A DNA stretch of 64,000 nt from Lysobacterales bacterium. GTDB taxonomy: Bacteria; Pseudomonadota; Gammaproteobacteria; Xanthomonadales; SZUA-5. The stretch covers positions 1 to 64,000 of the forward strand of contig JALHRS010000010.1 of assembly GCA_022841325.1 (NCBI GenBank), read 5' to 3'. The notes beneath the pieces are model-generated. The model worked only from the letters and a program-made list of their open reading frames with translations, had not been told where the DNA came from and ran no database searches. This document shows, piece by piece, positions 52,519 through 62,100 of this stretch (within the stretch, counting starts at the first letter, position 1; every line of letters begins with the position of its first letter). A program made the translations under genes and the position numbers.

Positions 52519-54075
52519 ATGAGCCGTAGAGACGTCCTGACACCCACAGTTCCGACCCGAGTGTTGCTGGCTTTCCAGGCGCTGGCCTTGCTGTTGCTGC
52601 TGGCCTGGTTGCTGGCCTTCCTGGCCATCGGCTATCCGTGGACCATGGTCGGCAGTTCCTTCGACGCGCTCAGCTACCTGTGGATGGCGGACGCGCTGAG
52701 TCAGGGCGTATCCAGCCCGGAGGCCACCTTCGGCTCGAATCTGCTGTTCCAGGGTCGCTTGCCACCGGGATACCCGATCTACCTCTCGGCGTTCGGCGCC
52801 GGCGTCGACGCCGAAGGCATGTGGCGTGCCAATCTGGCCCAGATCGCTGCCGTTCTGGCGATGGCTGCACTGCTTTGCAGCTATGCCTGGAAGCACACGA
52901 ACTCAGGGCTGTGGGTGCTGCTCGTGGCCTTGTACACGCTGGCGCACCCGATGATCACGCCCTGGTCTTTCGAGCTGTTCTCAGAGCCGCTCTACGCCAG
53001 CCTGGTGCTGGCCGTGTGCCTGATCGCAACCAGCGAGCGGCTGCCCCGGGCATGGCTCTGGGCGGGCTTGCTGCTCGGTGTCGCCTGTCTGGTTCGTTCG
53101 ATGGGACTGGTACTGATTCCAGCTCTGATGTGGTGGCTGGCGCACCGCTCGTGGCCCCGAGCCCTGCTCGCCGGCATCGTCGCAGCCACGCCGGCTGTCG
53201 TCTGGTCGCAACTCAAGGGTCCGCCGGGCGAGGGCACTGGCGCCTCCTATCTGGCCCAGCTGCGGATGCAACTGGCGGACGCCGACGGTCAATGGCTGGA
53301 GTTGGCACTGACCCAGGCCACCAGCCTGATTCGATCTGTGGCCCCCGGAGGGCTGCCGGAAATGCTGCGCCTGGTTCTGGGTGCTGCGCTGCTGCTGTGG
53401 TTCTTCCGCATCGCCTGGCGTGAACGCCGCAGCCCGGCGCTGGATACGCTGTTCGTGCTGGCGACGCTGGCGATACTCGCAATCTGGCCGTTTCCGGGCT
53501 ATCTGGACCGGCTCTGCGGCCCGGTGGTGCCGCTCATGCTGGTAGTGCTGATTCGCTCCGCCAGTTCCGAAAAGGCCGCGGACCTGACACGGCGCCCGGG
53601 AATCTGGTGGGCCGGCGGCAGCACCCTGGTGATCATGCTGTCGATGCTGATGACGCTGGCCAGTCTGGCCCGACCATCGATCATCAACGCGGAACAGGAA
53701 CTGCAGCCATACGGCCGCAATGCTTCGGTCCTGAATGCCGAAGACCCCACCTTCGTGGCCCAGGTGCATCTGGCCAGTGCCCTGGCAGCTCGCGGGCTTT
53801 CCGATCAGATCCCGGCAGGGCAATGCATCAGCACCACCTTTGGCTATTGGGTGCGCCTGTTCGCGCCTGTCCCGGTCAAGGACACCGTCACCCCCTTCTC
53901 GTGGAGCGACAACCCCTGCCGGTACATTTTTCTGGTCAATCTGGCATCGCCGCGCGACGGGTTCAGCGGCATCTACCCGATGCCGCTGCCGCCGGACCAG
54001 TATTCGCTGGTGTTCGTGTCCCGGGAGACGCCCGACAAACCCATGCTCGCGGCCATGATCGAACGCAGCCACTGA
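52519..54075 (+). CDS. Polytopic membrane protein, GT-C glycosyltransferase-like
   Basis: The ATG follows GAGGCGAGGGCCAC. The 518-residue product has about ten helices and a soluble C-terminal part (about 395-518). After helix 1 comes a luminal segment with acidic residues (SFDALSYLWMADAL), similar in place to the catalytic acid loop of GT-C enzymes (ArnT/PMT type). RLPPGYPIYLSAFGAGVD also resembles that group. The family call is tentative. If right, it uses a polyprenyl-phosphate sugar to glycosylate lipid or protein on the periplasmic side. No sugar-pathway genes adjoin it. Confidence 0.7.
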   Translation: MSRRDVLTPTVPTRVLLAFQALALLLLLAWLLAFLAIGYPWTMVGSSFDALSYLWMADALSQGVSSPEATFGSNLLFQGRLPPGYPIYLSAFGAGVDAEGMWRANLAQIAAVLAMAALLCSYAWKHTNSGLWVLLVALYTLAHPMITPWSFELFSEPLYASLVLAVCLIATSERLPRAWLWAGLLLGVACLVRSMGLVLIPALMWWLAHRSWPRALLAGIVAATPAVVWSQLKGPPGEGTGASYLAQLRMQLADADGQWLELALTQATSLIRSVAPGGLPEMLRLVLGAALLLWFFRIAWRERRSPALDTLFVLATLAILAIWPFPGYLDRLCGPVVPLMLVVLIRSASSEKAADLTRRPGIWWAGGSTLVIMLSMLMTLASLARPSIINAEQELQPYGRNASVLNAEDPTFVAQVHLASALAARGLSDQIPAGQCISTTFGYWVRLFAPVPVKDTVTPFSWSDNPCRYIFLVNLASPRDGFSGIYPMPLPPDQYSLVFVSRETPDKPMLAAMIERSH

Positions 54076-54150
54076 GCTCCGGCTTCACTTGCTGCACACT
54101 CTCAGCTCAGCCCGTCTGGGCGTCGAGCCCCACCGATACAAGGATTCCCC

Positions 54151-55728
54151 ATGCAAAAATCGACCGCGCCCGCTTCTCAACCGACGCTCCAGATCCGCCC
54201 TGCACGCTCTGCGGATGTGCTCGGCATCGTGGCGCTTTCAGCCCGGGTTTACGGCGAGGAATTCTGCTACACCAACGAAATGGTCCACGGCCAGCTCTCG
54301 CATTTTCCGCAGGGCCAGTTCGTTGCCGAACTCGAGGGCAAGATCGTCGGCTACTGCGCCACCTTTCGCGTCAGCGAGGAGATCGCCCTCAGCCCGCATA
54401 CCTGGCGCACCATTACCGGCGGAGGCTTTGCCTCGCGCCACGACGCCGAAGGTGACTGGCTGTACGGCATGGAAGTCTGCGTGGATCCGGCCCACCGGGG
54501 GCTGCGCCTGGGCCGCCGCCTGTATGACGCCCGCAAGAGACTCTGTACCAGCCTCGCGCTCAAGGGCATCGTCTTCGGCGGACGCCTGCCGGGATTGTCA
54601 CGGCGCATCAAGAAGTACGGCTCGGCCGAAGCCTATGTCGAGGCCGTGGTCCAGGATCGGGTGCGCGATGGCACCCTGAGTTTCCAGCTGCGCAATGGTT
54701 ACAGCTTGCTCGGTCTGCTGAAGAACTACCTGCCCTCCGATCGCGAGTCGCTGGGCTGGGCCGCGCACCTGGTCTGGCGCAACCCCGGTCGCGCCGAACA
54801 CCCGGCCATCGCCAGGGTGCAGGATGGCGGCAAGTTGCCCGACGTGGTGCGTGTGGCGACCGTGCAGTACCAGCAACGGCGGATTGCCAGCTTCGACCAG
54901 TTCGCCGCGCAGGTGGAGTACTTTGTCGATGTGGCAGCCGACTACAACGCCGATTTCGTGGTCTTCCCCGAGCTGATCACGCTGCAACTGCTGAGCGTCG
55001 AGAACGCGCCGCTGTCACCGGCCGACTCGATACGCTCGCTGACCAGCTACACCCAGGTCTATGGCGACATGCTGACGCGCCTGGCAGTGCGCTACAACAT
55101 CAACATCATCGGCGGCACCCATCCTACCCACATGCCCGACGGCGACATCCACAACAACTGCTATGTGGCGCTGCGCGATGGCTCCCTGCACGTGCGCGAG
55201 AAGCTGCATCCCACGCCGAACGAGCGGCGCTGGTGGAAGATCAGCGGCGGCGAAGGCGCACAGACCATCATGACCGACTGCGGACCGATCGGGATCATGA
55301 TCTGCTACGACAGCGAGTTCCCGGAATTGGGCCGGCATCTGACCGATCAGGGTGCGCTGCTGCTGTTCGTGCCCTTCTGCACCGATGTGCGTCAGGGTTA
55401 TTTGCGGGTGCGCTATTCCTGCGCCGCCCGCGCCGTCGAAAACCAGGTGTATGTGGTGCTGTCGGGCAATGTCGGCAATCTGCCCGGGGTCAACAACTTC
55501 GATATCCAGTACGCCCAGAGCTGCATCCTGACACCCTGCGACTTCCATTTCGCACCGGAGGGCGTCGCTGCCGACACCACGCCGAATGTGGAAGCGGTGG
55601 CCTTTGCCGATCTGCGCATCGACGCCCTGCTGCAGGCGCGGGCCTCGGGCTCGGTGCAGAACCTGAAGGATCGCCGCCACGATCTGTACCAGCTGAACTG
55701 GCGCAAGCATCAGGCCACGCCCGAATAG
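54151..55728 (+). CDS. Bifunctional GNAT acetyltransferase / nitrilase-family amidohydrolase
   Basis: The 525-residue product joins two enzymes. Residues about 12-215 are a GNAT domain with the acetyl-CoA loop VDPAHRGLRLGRRLYDARK (about 111-129). Residues about 232-515 are a carbon-nitrogen hydrolase with the catalytic triad Glu274 (VFPELI), Lys351 (REKLHP) and Cys385 (MICYDSEFPE). This fusion is a known family of unproven substrate. It could acetylate an amine and hydrolyse an amide in one pathway. No signal peptide is present, so it is cytoplasmic. It stands alone between the GT-C-like protein and a secreted protein. Confidence 0.9.
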   Translation: MQKSTAPASQPTLQIRPARSADVLGIVALSARVYGEEFCYTNEMVHGQLSHFPQGQFVAELEGKIVGYCATFRVSEEIALSPHTWRTITGGGFASRHDAEGDWLYGMEVCVDPAHRGLRLGRRLYDARKRLCTSLALKGIVFGGRLPGLSRRIKKYGSAEAYVEAVVQDRVRDGTLSFQLRNGYSLLGLLKNYLPSDRESLGWAAHLVWRNPGRAEHPAIARVQDGGKLPDVVRVATVQYQQRRIASFDQFAAQVEYFVDVAADYNADFVVFPELITLQLLSVENAPLSPADSIRSLTSYTQVYGDMLTRLAVRYNINIIGGTHPTHMPDGDIHNNCYVALRDGSLHVREKLHPTPNERRWWKISGGEGAQTIMTDCGPIGIMICYDSEFPELGRHLTDQGALLLFVPFCTDVRQGYLRVRYSCAARAVENQVYVVLSGNVGNLPGVNNFDIQYAQSCILTPCDFHFAPEGVAADTTPNVEAVAFADLRIDALLQARASGSVQNLKDRRHDLYQLNWRKHQATPE

Positions 55729-55766
55729 GCGATACCAAGGGAACTTCCGGCTTTACCTTCCGTCTC

Positions 55767-55794
55767 ATTGTGCGCGACATCGGTCGCGCGCAAT
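55767..55794 (+). promoter_or_regulatory. Leader hairpin (or terminator without U-tract)
   Basis: ATTGTGCGCGAC and GTCGCGCGCAAT pair over 12 bp (one G-U) around ATCG. The hairpin ends 16 bases before the ATG at 55811 and just upstream of its GGAG. It may terminate the GNAT-nitrilase transcript or shape translation of the next gene. Confidence 0.45.
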
Positions 55795-55810
55795 GACTAT
55801 CGGAGACACG

Positions 55811-57019
55811 ATGAAACCGACTCTGCGGGATCTGACCATACTGGCGGCCCTTGCCTTCACCAACACCGCTGTCGCCGGCCTGCCCGGCAGCATGAGCGGC
55901 ACCTGGTACAACCCAGCCCAATCCGGCCATGGCCTGAGTCTGGACGTGCTTGCAGCCAATCGAGCCGTAGCCATCTGGCATGTCTTCGACGCTGACGGGC
56001 AACCGGTGACCCTGTACATCGACGGACGGCTGGATGGACGTCAGCTGAGCGGTCCGGCCTATGCCCCCAAGGGCATGCGCTTCGGCAGCTTCGCTACAAG
56101 CCAGTTGCAACTGCCGGTCTGGGGTGAGGTCAACATCGATTTTGCCAGCTGCAACGAGGCGCGATTGAGCTGGACCAGCACTCAGCCTGGATTTGTCGCC
56201 GGCGAGATGCCCCTGGTCCGATTGACCCAGGCCGACGGCCAGAGCTGCACGCTGCCGCCGGCGAATCCTCTGCCTCCAGGCCTGTACCACGGTGAGATCC
56301 AGGCCAACCCGGTCACGGGCAGTGCACCGTCCGATGTTGATGGCATCGTCGATGGCGAAGGCCGGCTCTGGGGATTCGAACGCAGGAACCGCAACGACCC
56401 GTCATCGCTGCAGATTCCGGGACCTTCGTGGATCGGCGGCTACCCGCCGCGTGTGTTCCGCATTGATCCGACGTCGGTCTCGGGCGACGAGGTCACCGCG
56501 CACAGCGCCATCTACAGCGCCCATGCACTCTGGTTCCCAACCAACCTTAATGTCCTCAGCGTCGATGGCGTCTGGCAGACCGCAACGGCTGCCACGACCC
56601 GCGGTGAATTTGGCCCGGCCAACTACCATCTGGGCGCTGTCAGCTGGCGTGCGGAGGCCGCACCCGGAAACCGGCTGGTGGCTCCTGTAGCCCTTGCCCA
56701 GATTCAGGGCCGCCACGACTTCACGCTGCGCGGTCAGTTCTTCGACTTTCCCGCGGCATTGCTGATTGCTGCTGACGGCAGCCTGTGCATACAGACCAGT
56801 AACGACGGCACACCGGATTCCTGCCGACTGCGCGGCAAGATCAGCGCGCCTGAAGGACAGCTCGGCCTGCTCGAGTTCAGCGCCGTCGATGAATCCCTGC
56901 CAGCGCTTGCAGGATTTCGGGGACGCGGTTGGTTGATCGACAGCAGCAGGGGCCGCGAACTGGTGCTGGTGGGTGACAACGGAACGGTGGGGCTGTTGGT
57001 GGTGACACGCCCGCGTTGA
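55811..57019 (+). CDS. Secreted protein of unknown function (W-Y-N-P-x-x-S-G-H-G motif)
   Basis: The ATG at 55811 has GGAG 6 bases upstream. The 402-residue product has a signal peptide ending AVA (about 23). The mature start SGTWYNPAQSGHGLSLDVL, followed by AIWHVFDADGQPVTLYIDG, matches a motif seen in many secreted Lysobacterales proteins (recognition, not a search). The rest is beta-rich with four cysteines, two of them in CIQTSNDGTPDSC. No catalytic motif is seen. Confidence 0.75.
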   Translation: MKPTLRDLTILAALAFTNTAVAGLPGSMSGTWYNPAQSGHGLSLDVLAANRAVAIWHVFDADGQPVTLYIDGRLDGRQLSGPAYAPKGMRFGSFATSQLQLPVWGEVNIDFASCNEARLSWTSTQPGFVAGEMPLVRLTQADGQSCTLPPANPLPPGLYHGEIQANPVTGSAPSDVDGIVDGEGRLWGFERRNRNDPSSLQIPGPSWIGGYPPRVFRIDPTSVSGDEVTAHSAIYSAHALWFPTNLNVLSVDGVWQTATAATTRGEFGPANYHLGAVSWRAEAAPGNRLVAPVALAQIQGRHDFTLRGQFFDFPAALLIAADGSLCIQTSNDGTPDSCRLRGKISAPEGQLGLLEFSAVDESLPALAGFRGRGWLIDSSRGRELVLVGDNGTVGLLVVTRPR

Positions 57020-57100
57020 CGGGGTCTTGCATGCCGGACCCCCACTTCAGCGGGCGGCAGCGTAAGATCGGGGCATCCCCTCAATGTCAGGAGCAAAACC

Positions 57101-57691
57101 ATGGGCGTCTTCAGTTTTCTGTCTTCCGCCGGATCGAAGCTGTTTGGCGGCAAGAAGCCGTCGGAAGTCCCCAATCTGCAGTCACTGATCCGCGATCACG
57201 TGGCCAAGATCGGGCTGCCGGACAAGCACATCCACTACTGGCTGGAAGACGAGGTCATGGTGGTGTCCGGCTGGGTCAACGACAAGCCGACCAAGGAGAA
57301 GGTGATCATCGCTGTCGGCAATGTCGAAGGCGTGGACAAGGTTGAGGATCGGCTGGTCGTCGGCGCGCCACCGGCCGCACTGACCAGGGCAGCGGATGGC
57401 CTGGTGCCCGCGGCGGGTGATGCCGCAGCGGTGACCGCCGAGGCTCCACTGGAAGCCGAGCAGTTACCCACCCGCGAACAAGCGGCGGAGTTCGAATGGA
57501 GCTCGCGTACGCATACCGTGCAGAAGGGCGACACCTTGTCGAAGATCGCCAAGGAGGTCTACGGCAACGCCGGCAAGTATCCGATCATCTTTGAAGCCAA
57601 CAAGCCGATGCTCGCGCACCCGGACAAGATCTATCCGGGCCAGGTGCTGCGGATTCCGGCACTGGGCGAGGATGGCAAGCCGATCGACTGA
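57101..57691 (+). CDS. kbp: BON-LysM protein, Kbp (YgaU)-like
   Basis: The ATG has AGGAGCAAAACC upstream. The 196-residue product has a BON domain (about 20-86) and a LysM domain (about 143-192: HTVQKGDTLSKIAKEVYGN...GQVLRIP). An Ala/Glu-rich linker (about 87-140) separates them and is longer than in E. coli Kbp (149 residues). No signal peptide is present, as for Kbp. In E. coli this protein binds K+ and supports growth at high K+; the same role is inferred. The convergent blh gene follows. Confidence 0.88.
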   Translation: MGVFSFLSSAGSKLFGGKKPSEVPNLQSLIRDHVAKIGLPDKHIHYWLEDEVMVVSGWVNDKPTKEKVIIAVGNVEGVDKVEDRLVVGAPPAALTRAADGLVPAAGDAAAVTAEAPLEAEQLPTREQAAEFEWSSRTHTVQKGDTLSKIAKEVYGNAGKYPIIFEANKPMLAHPDKIYPGQVLRIPALGEDGKPID

Positions 57692-57703
57692 TCAGGAATG
57701 GAC

Positions 57704-57730
57704 GGCGGAATCGCCTGTGGCGGTTCCGCC
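57704..57730. terminator. Hairpin between convergent kbp and blh
   Basis: GGCGGAA (57704-57710) pairs with TTCCGCC (57724-57730); a nested GGCG/CGCC lies inside. It fills the gap between the two convergent stop codons, so it may serve both genes. No U-tract is present. Confidence 0.5.
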
Positions 57731-58159
57731 CTACGCCATCATCTGACTGATGGTGGCTTCCATCGCCGTCAGCCCGGCCCTTCTTCCCAGAGCCAGCGCC
57801 TCGGCCTTGCCCGCACCGTGGATCCAGGCCGCCGCCAGGGCCATCGCGGCGCCGACCCGGTTGCCTGATCGACAATAGATCAGCACATCGCCGCAAGCCC
57901 GCGCGCGATTCAGGACGGCATCGAACTCGCGCACCAGGGCTGGCGTCAGGTCAGCGCTGCCAGCGACCGCCATCTGCAGGTAGTCCATGCCCAGTCTCGT
58001 CGCGGCAGCACGCTCGTCGAAGTCGTTGAATTCGCTCGGCGGTCGCAGATTGATCAGCGTGCGCACGCCCATCGCCGCCAGTTCCGCAAATTCCGACTGC
58101 GCAGGCTGCCCGCTCGAATACAGACCGGGCTCCACTTCCAGAAAATTGGCCAGATTCAC
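57731..58159 (-). CDS. blh: Blh-type phosphatase-fold sulfur transferase (TIGR01244/DUF442)
   Basis: A GTG at 58159 overlaps the upstream TSUP stop by 4 bp. The 142-residue product has the YSSGQP N-terminal block and the active-site loop YCRSGNR (Cys about 100). It carries the short CRSGxR loop of the DUF442 sulfur-transferase group, not the classical HCx5R phosphatase loop. In Xylella, Agrobacterium and related bacteria such genes sit with a TSUP exporter in BigR-controlled H2S-detoxification operons. That context is reproduced here, without the beta-lactamase-fold half or a regulator gene. Confidence 0.85.
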   Translation of the reverse strand: MNLANFLEVEPGLYSSGQPAQSEFAELAAMGVRTLINLRPPSEFNDFDERAAATRLGMDYLQMAVAGSADLTPALVREFDAVLNRARACGDVLIYCRSGNRVGAAMALAAAWIHGAGKAEALALGRRAGLTAMEATISQMMA

Positions 58160-58938
58160 GATGCTCCCCACAGTCTTGGCGCCTCGCGCCACAGCATGAA
58201 CGCCCCCATCAGCACCAGCATCACGGCAAAACCCTGCTTGAGCCTTTGCTGCGGCAGCCGAGCCCCGACCAGATTGCCGGCGACGGCGCCGCTGCCGCCG
58301 ATCACGATGAACTGCACGATCACCGACCAGTCCAGTCTCAGATTCAGCGCAGCCAACTGCAGAGCGTGCTTGATGAAGCCACTGTAGGCGTTGAGCGTGA
58401 TCACCACCAGACTGGTGCCGATGGCCTGGCGCATGGCCAGTCCGCCGAGCAACACCAGCGCCGGCACGATCAGAAAGCCACCGCCGATACCGACGACGCC
58501 GGTGAGCAATCCCACGGCCATCCCGTCGCGCACGATGTAACGACGACGCTGCGGCAACGGCGGGACGGCGCCCAACGCCGCCGGTGCGACACCGCCACGC
58601 AGCATCCGCGCGGCAGCGACCAGCATCACGCAGGCGAAGATCGTCAACTGCAGCGCGCCGGGCAGGAATGCGGCGAGTTGCGAACCCGCCACGGTCGCCG
58701 CCATGCCTGGCAGGCCAAACCAGAACACGCTGCGCCAGACCACATCCTTGCGCCTGGCATAGGGAATGGCGCCAATCAGGGCGATGCTGCCGACGATGGC
58801 CAGCGAGCCGGCAATCGCCAACTTGTCCGGTTGACCGACCGCGTAGGTCAGGATCGGTACCGTCAGGATCGAGCCACCCGATCCGAGCAAGCCCAGCGAC
58901 AGACCGATCGCCAGAGCACCGGCGATCACGATCCACAT
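58156..58938 (-). CDS. TSUP (TauE/SafE) family sulfite/organosulfur exporter
   Basis: The ATG at 58938 has GGAAT 6 bases upstream; a GTG at 58953 is also possible. The 260-residue product has about eight helices in two repeats, with the glycine-rich blocks [16 protein letters not shown] and [16 protein letters not shown] that define the family. It should export sulfite or a related sulfur anion. It is the first gene of a two-gene operon with blh. A well-spaced promoter and an overlapping inverted repeat lie about 75-100 bp upstream. Confidence 0.9.
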   Translation of the reverse strand: MWIVIAGALAIGLSLGLLGSGGSILTVPILTYAVGQPDKLAIAGSLAIVGSIALIGAIPYARRKDVVWRSVFWFGLPGMAATVAGSQLAAFLPGALQLTIFACVMLVAAARMLRGGVAPAALGAVPPLPQRRRYIVRDGMAVGLLTGVVGIGGGFLIVPALVLLGGLAMRQAIGTSLVVITLNAYSGFIKHALQLAALNLRLDWSVIVQFIVIGGSGAVAGNLVGARLPQQRLKQGFAVMLVLMGAFMLWREAPRLWGAS

Positions 58939-59012
58939 GGCGAATTCCGGCACCGACTTGGACTACAGCTGTTCATGGTGCCTGGCGGGTCTGATCTGCA
59001 ATGATAACCGTT

Positions 59013-59041
59013 ACTTTAGATACGCCTAATGTAGATTGCAA
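59013..59041 (-). promoter_or_regulatory. Promoter with overlapping operator for the TSUP-blh operon
   Basis: On the minus strand TTGCAA (59036-59041) and TAAAGT (59013-59018) are spaced by 17 bases, a good sigma-70 arrangement. The inverted repeat ACTTTAG-N6-CTAATGT (59013-59032) covers the -10 and most of the spacer, where a repressor would block transcription. An ArsR-family sulfide sensor (BigR/SqrR-like) is the expected repressor; its gene is not in the window. Confidence 0.55.
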
Positions 59042-59051
59042 GCGGTGCAAA

Positions 59052-59075
59052 AATCGACACTGCAGTGAGTCGATT
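59052..59075. promoter_or_regulatory. Inverted repeat upstream of the diguanylate cyclase gene
   Basis: AATCGAC (59052-59058) and GTCGATT (59069-59075) flank ACTGCAGTGA, which itself holds the palindrome ACTGCAGT. The site lies about 57 bp before the ATG at 59132. It could be an operator or a leader hairpin. Confidence 0.35.
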
Positions 59076-59131
59076 CCAGAAGCCGGCACTGCATACTCGA
59101 TGGCAAGGGCCACCCTCCATTCAGACCGTCA

Positions 59132-62100
59132 ATGTTCGGCGCGCTTTCCCTGCTGACCTACTACTGCTGGATGGTCGCGATACCGGTTCGGAGCCCGGTC
59201 AACGCGATTGCGCCACTGGACGTCGCCGATATCGCTGCACCGACCTTTTCGGTGTACACGACCGATGACGGTTTGTCCGATGAAATCTGGAATTCCATCG
59301 GCTTTGACGGCCAGGGATATGTCTGGGCGGGCTCAGCCTCGAGTATCGCCCGCTTCGATGGCCGTCGCTGGGTCGACTGGCCCATGCCCGGGCCCATCGG
59401 TCTGACGCGCGATCTGCTGACAGATGAGTCTGGCGACCTCTGGGCCATCTTTGAACGCGGGGGCCTGGCCCGTTACCGCAACGAGCACTGGGAACTGGGC
59501 GAGGAGCGTCGTTACCACTATGGCTTCTCGCAGACGCTGCGAGCCGATGGCGGTATTGATCGCTGGCTCACCCGCGACCACAAGCTGTTACGGCTGGTCA
59601 ACGGGCGATGGCTCGAGGATGGCGGCAACCGGTCCTTGCCCGAGGGCAACGTCACCGCCATGGAACAGACCCAGACCCTGTTTGGCGAACAACGGCAATG
59701 GCTGGGTAGGGGCGAGACCGACACCGGTTTGCTGTACCGCCGCGTGACCGCCGGCTCCACACCCGAACCATGGCTGAAATTCACCGCACCCGAGCTGCGC
59801 TACACCAACACCAACGACCTGCTGGTCACGCGCGATCGCACTGGCGAATCCCTGTGGGGGACGGCTTATGGCGTCGGCATATTCCGCATTCGCGATGACG
59901 GCATACGGGTCTGGAGCGCGGCGACCGGCGAGCTCCCCACCGACGCCGTCTACGACGCCGAGGCCAGCACCGACCACAATGGTGAAACTACAGTCTGGGT
60001 GACCTCGCGCGCTGGCCTGTTGCGTGTCCGCGACAATCAAGTCACCGTGTTTGATCGTCGTCACGGCTTGCCGTCCAACGCGGTTCGCCGCGTCCGCCTG
60101 CAGAAGATCGATGGACTCGATGTGCTGTGGCTGGCGACCGAAGGTGGCGTTGCGCGCGCGGTACTGAGCCAGAGCCAATGGCAATCGGTGTCGCTGCATG
60201 GGGCCCGGGAGAACGGCATCTTCGGCGTTCTGGTGGAAGCTGACGGATCGGGTGGCGAGCGTTTGTGGACCGGCTCGGCCAGCGAAGGTCTGGCCTTGTT
60301 GCAGAAGGGCCAATGGCGGACCTTCGATGGAACGCAGAGCGGTCTGCCCCTCGACGACATCCGCCAGATCCGGCGCCTGCCCGGGCCCGATGGTCAGGAC
60401 TGGCGACTGCTCAGCCTCATGGGTGGGGACCTGCTGCGCATCGACGATCAGCTCCACTTCACGCCGATGCGGGTGCCCTGGCCCAAGGACACGGACGAGG
60501 GTGTGGTCGGCATGCACGCGCGCAGCAGCGAGCTCGGCCGCGAACTCTGGTTCGGCATGATGAAAGGCGGCGCATATCGCCTGGCTGAGGGGAAATGGCG
60601 ACATTTCCCGGACCCGGCAGGCTCATCCAACTGGCGTGTATTTGCCTTCGCCGATCAGGTCGACGTCCACGGCCGCACCTGGCTATGGGCCGCCACTGAT
60701 CAGGGACTCGCACGCTTTGACGGTCAAACCTGGTCGCTGCTGCCGGACAGCCTGGGGCTAAGCGACGGGCTGCGCGGAATCACCCTGATTCCGGATGCTG
60801 GTCACGACATCCTGTGGCTGGGTACGCTGCTGCGCGGAGTGGTTCGACTGGACGTCACCGACCCACTGTCACCACTGACTGTCAGCGACACCAGGGTACC
60901 ACCGGCTCCGGACGCCGTGGTCTACAGCATCCTTCCCGACAGCCAGGGACGCATCTATGTGTGCACCAACAACGGCGTGCAACTGCTGACTCCTGTGCCA
61001 GACGGCAGCTACAGCGAACAGGTGTACAGACGCCGGGATGGTCTGATTCACGATGAATGCAATACCAACTCGCAACTGGTCGACGCCAATGACCGTTACT
61101 GGGTGGGCACACTCGGCGGCCTCGGTCTGTTTGATCCGCGCGCAGAAACCTCTTCTGGTGACAACGCCCCCAAGCCGCTGCGATTGACCGAGATCCGGAT
61201 CGATGGCCAGCTCTTGCCCAGACCGTATCCGGAAGAGATTTCAGTGCCGGCGGACAGCCGCGAATTGCGGCTCGAGTTCGCGCTGCTGACCGGCATGCGC
61301 GAATCCGAGAACCGTTACCGCACATGGTTGCGCGGCGAAGAAGGCGCACCTGGCGAGTGGAGCCGCGAAACCGATCGCAGTTTCAGTCGCCTGAGCCCCG
61401 GGGACTATGAACTGCAGATCGAAGCCATTGACTACAACGGCACACTGGCTCAGCCACTGCTGTTGAAGCTGCGAGTGCTCGCACCCTGGTGGCGAAGCGC
61501 CTGGGCCTCGGCGCTGGCGCCACTACTCGGACTGCTGACAGTCGGCGTGGCCGTGTTGATCTACAACCGCGGGCTGCGTGCCCGCCAGCGTCAACTCAAA
61601 CGTCTGGTCGCCAACCAGACCGCGGAGTTGAACGCCGCCAACGAGGAACTGACGCGTCTGTCCTACCAGGATGCACTCACGGGCGTCGCCAATCGCCGGC
61701 GTTTGACCGAAGCCATGGACGCCGCCATTGCCTGGGCCATCGCACAAGGCAAGCCGATCGGACTGATCCTGGCGGACGTCGATCACTTCAAGCAGTACAA
61801 CGATCAATTCGGCCACCTCGCCGGTGACGTGGCCCTGGGAGCGGTGGCTCAGGCCATGCGCAGCGCGGTGCGCGAGCAGGATCTGGTCGCACGCTTTGGG
61901 GGTGAGGAGTTCGCCTGCCTGCTGCTCGACGCCGACTTGACCCTGGTCGAACAGATCGCCGAACGCATGCGCCTGCTGGTGCAGGCGCTGCCGCCCCGAA
62001 CCATCGGCAATGATCGTCAGACCCTGACCATCAGCGCCGGCATACTCAGCACCAGACCCAGCCAGGAAATGCAAACGGCTACCTTGCTGGCGGCAGCCGA

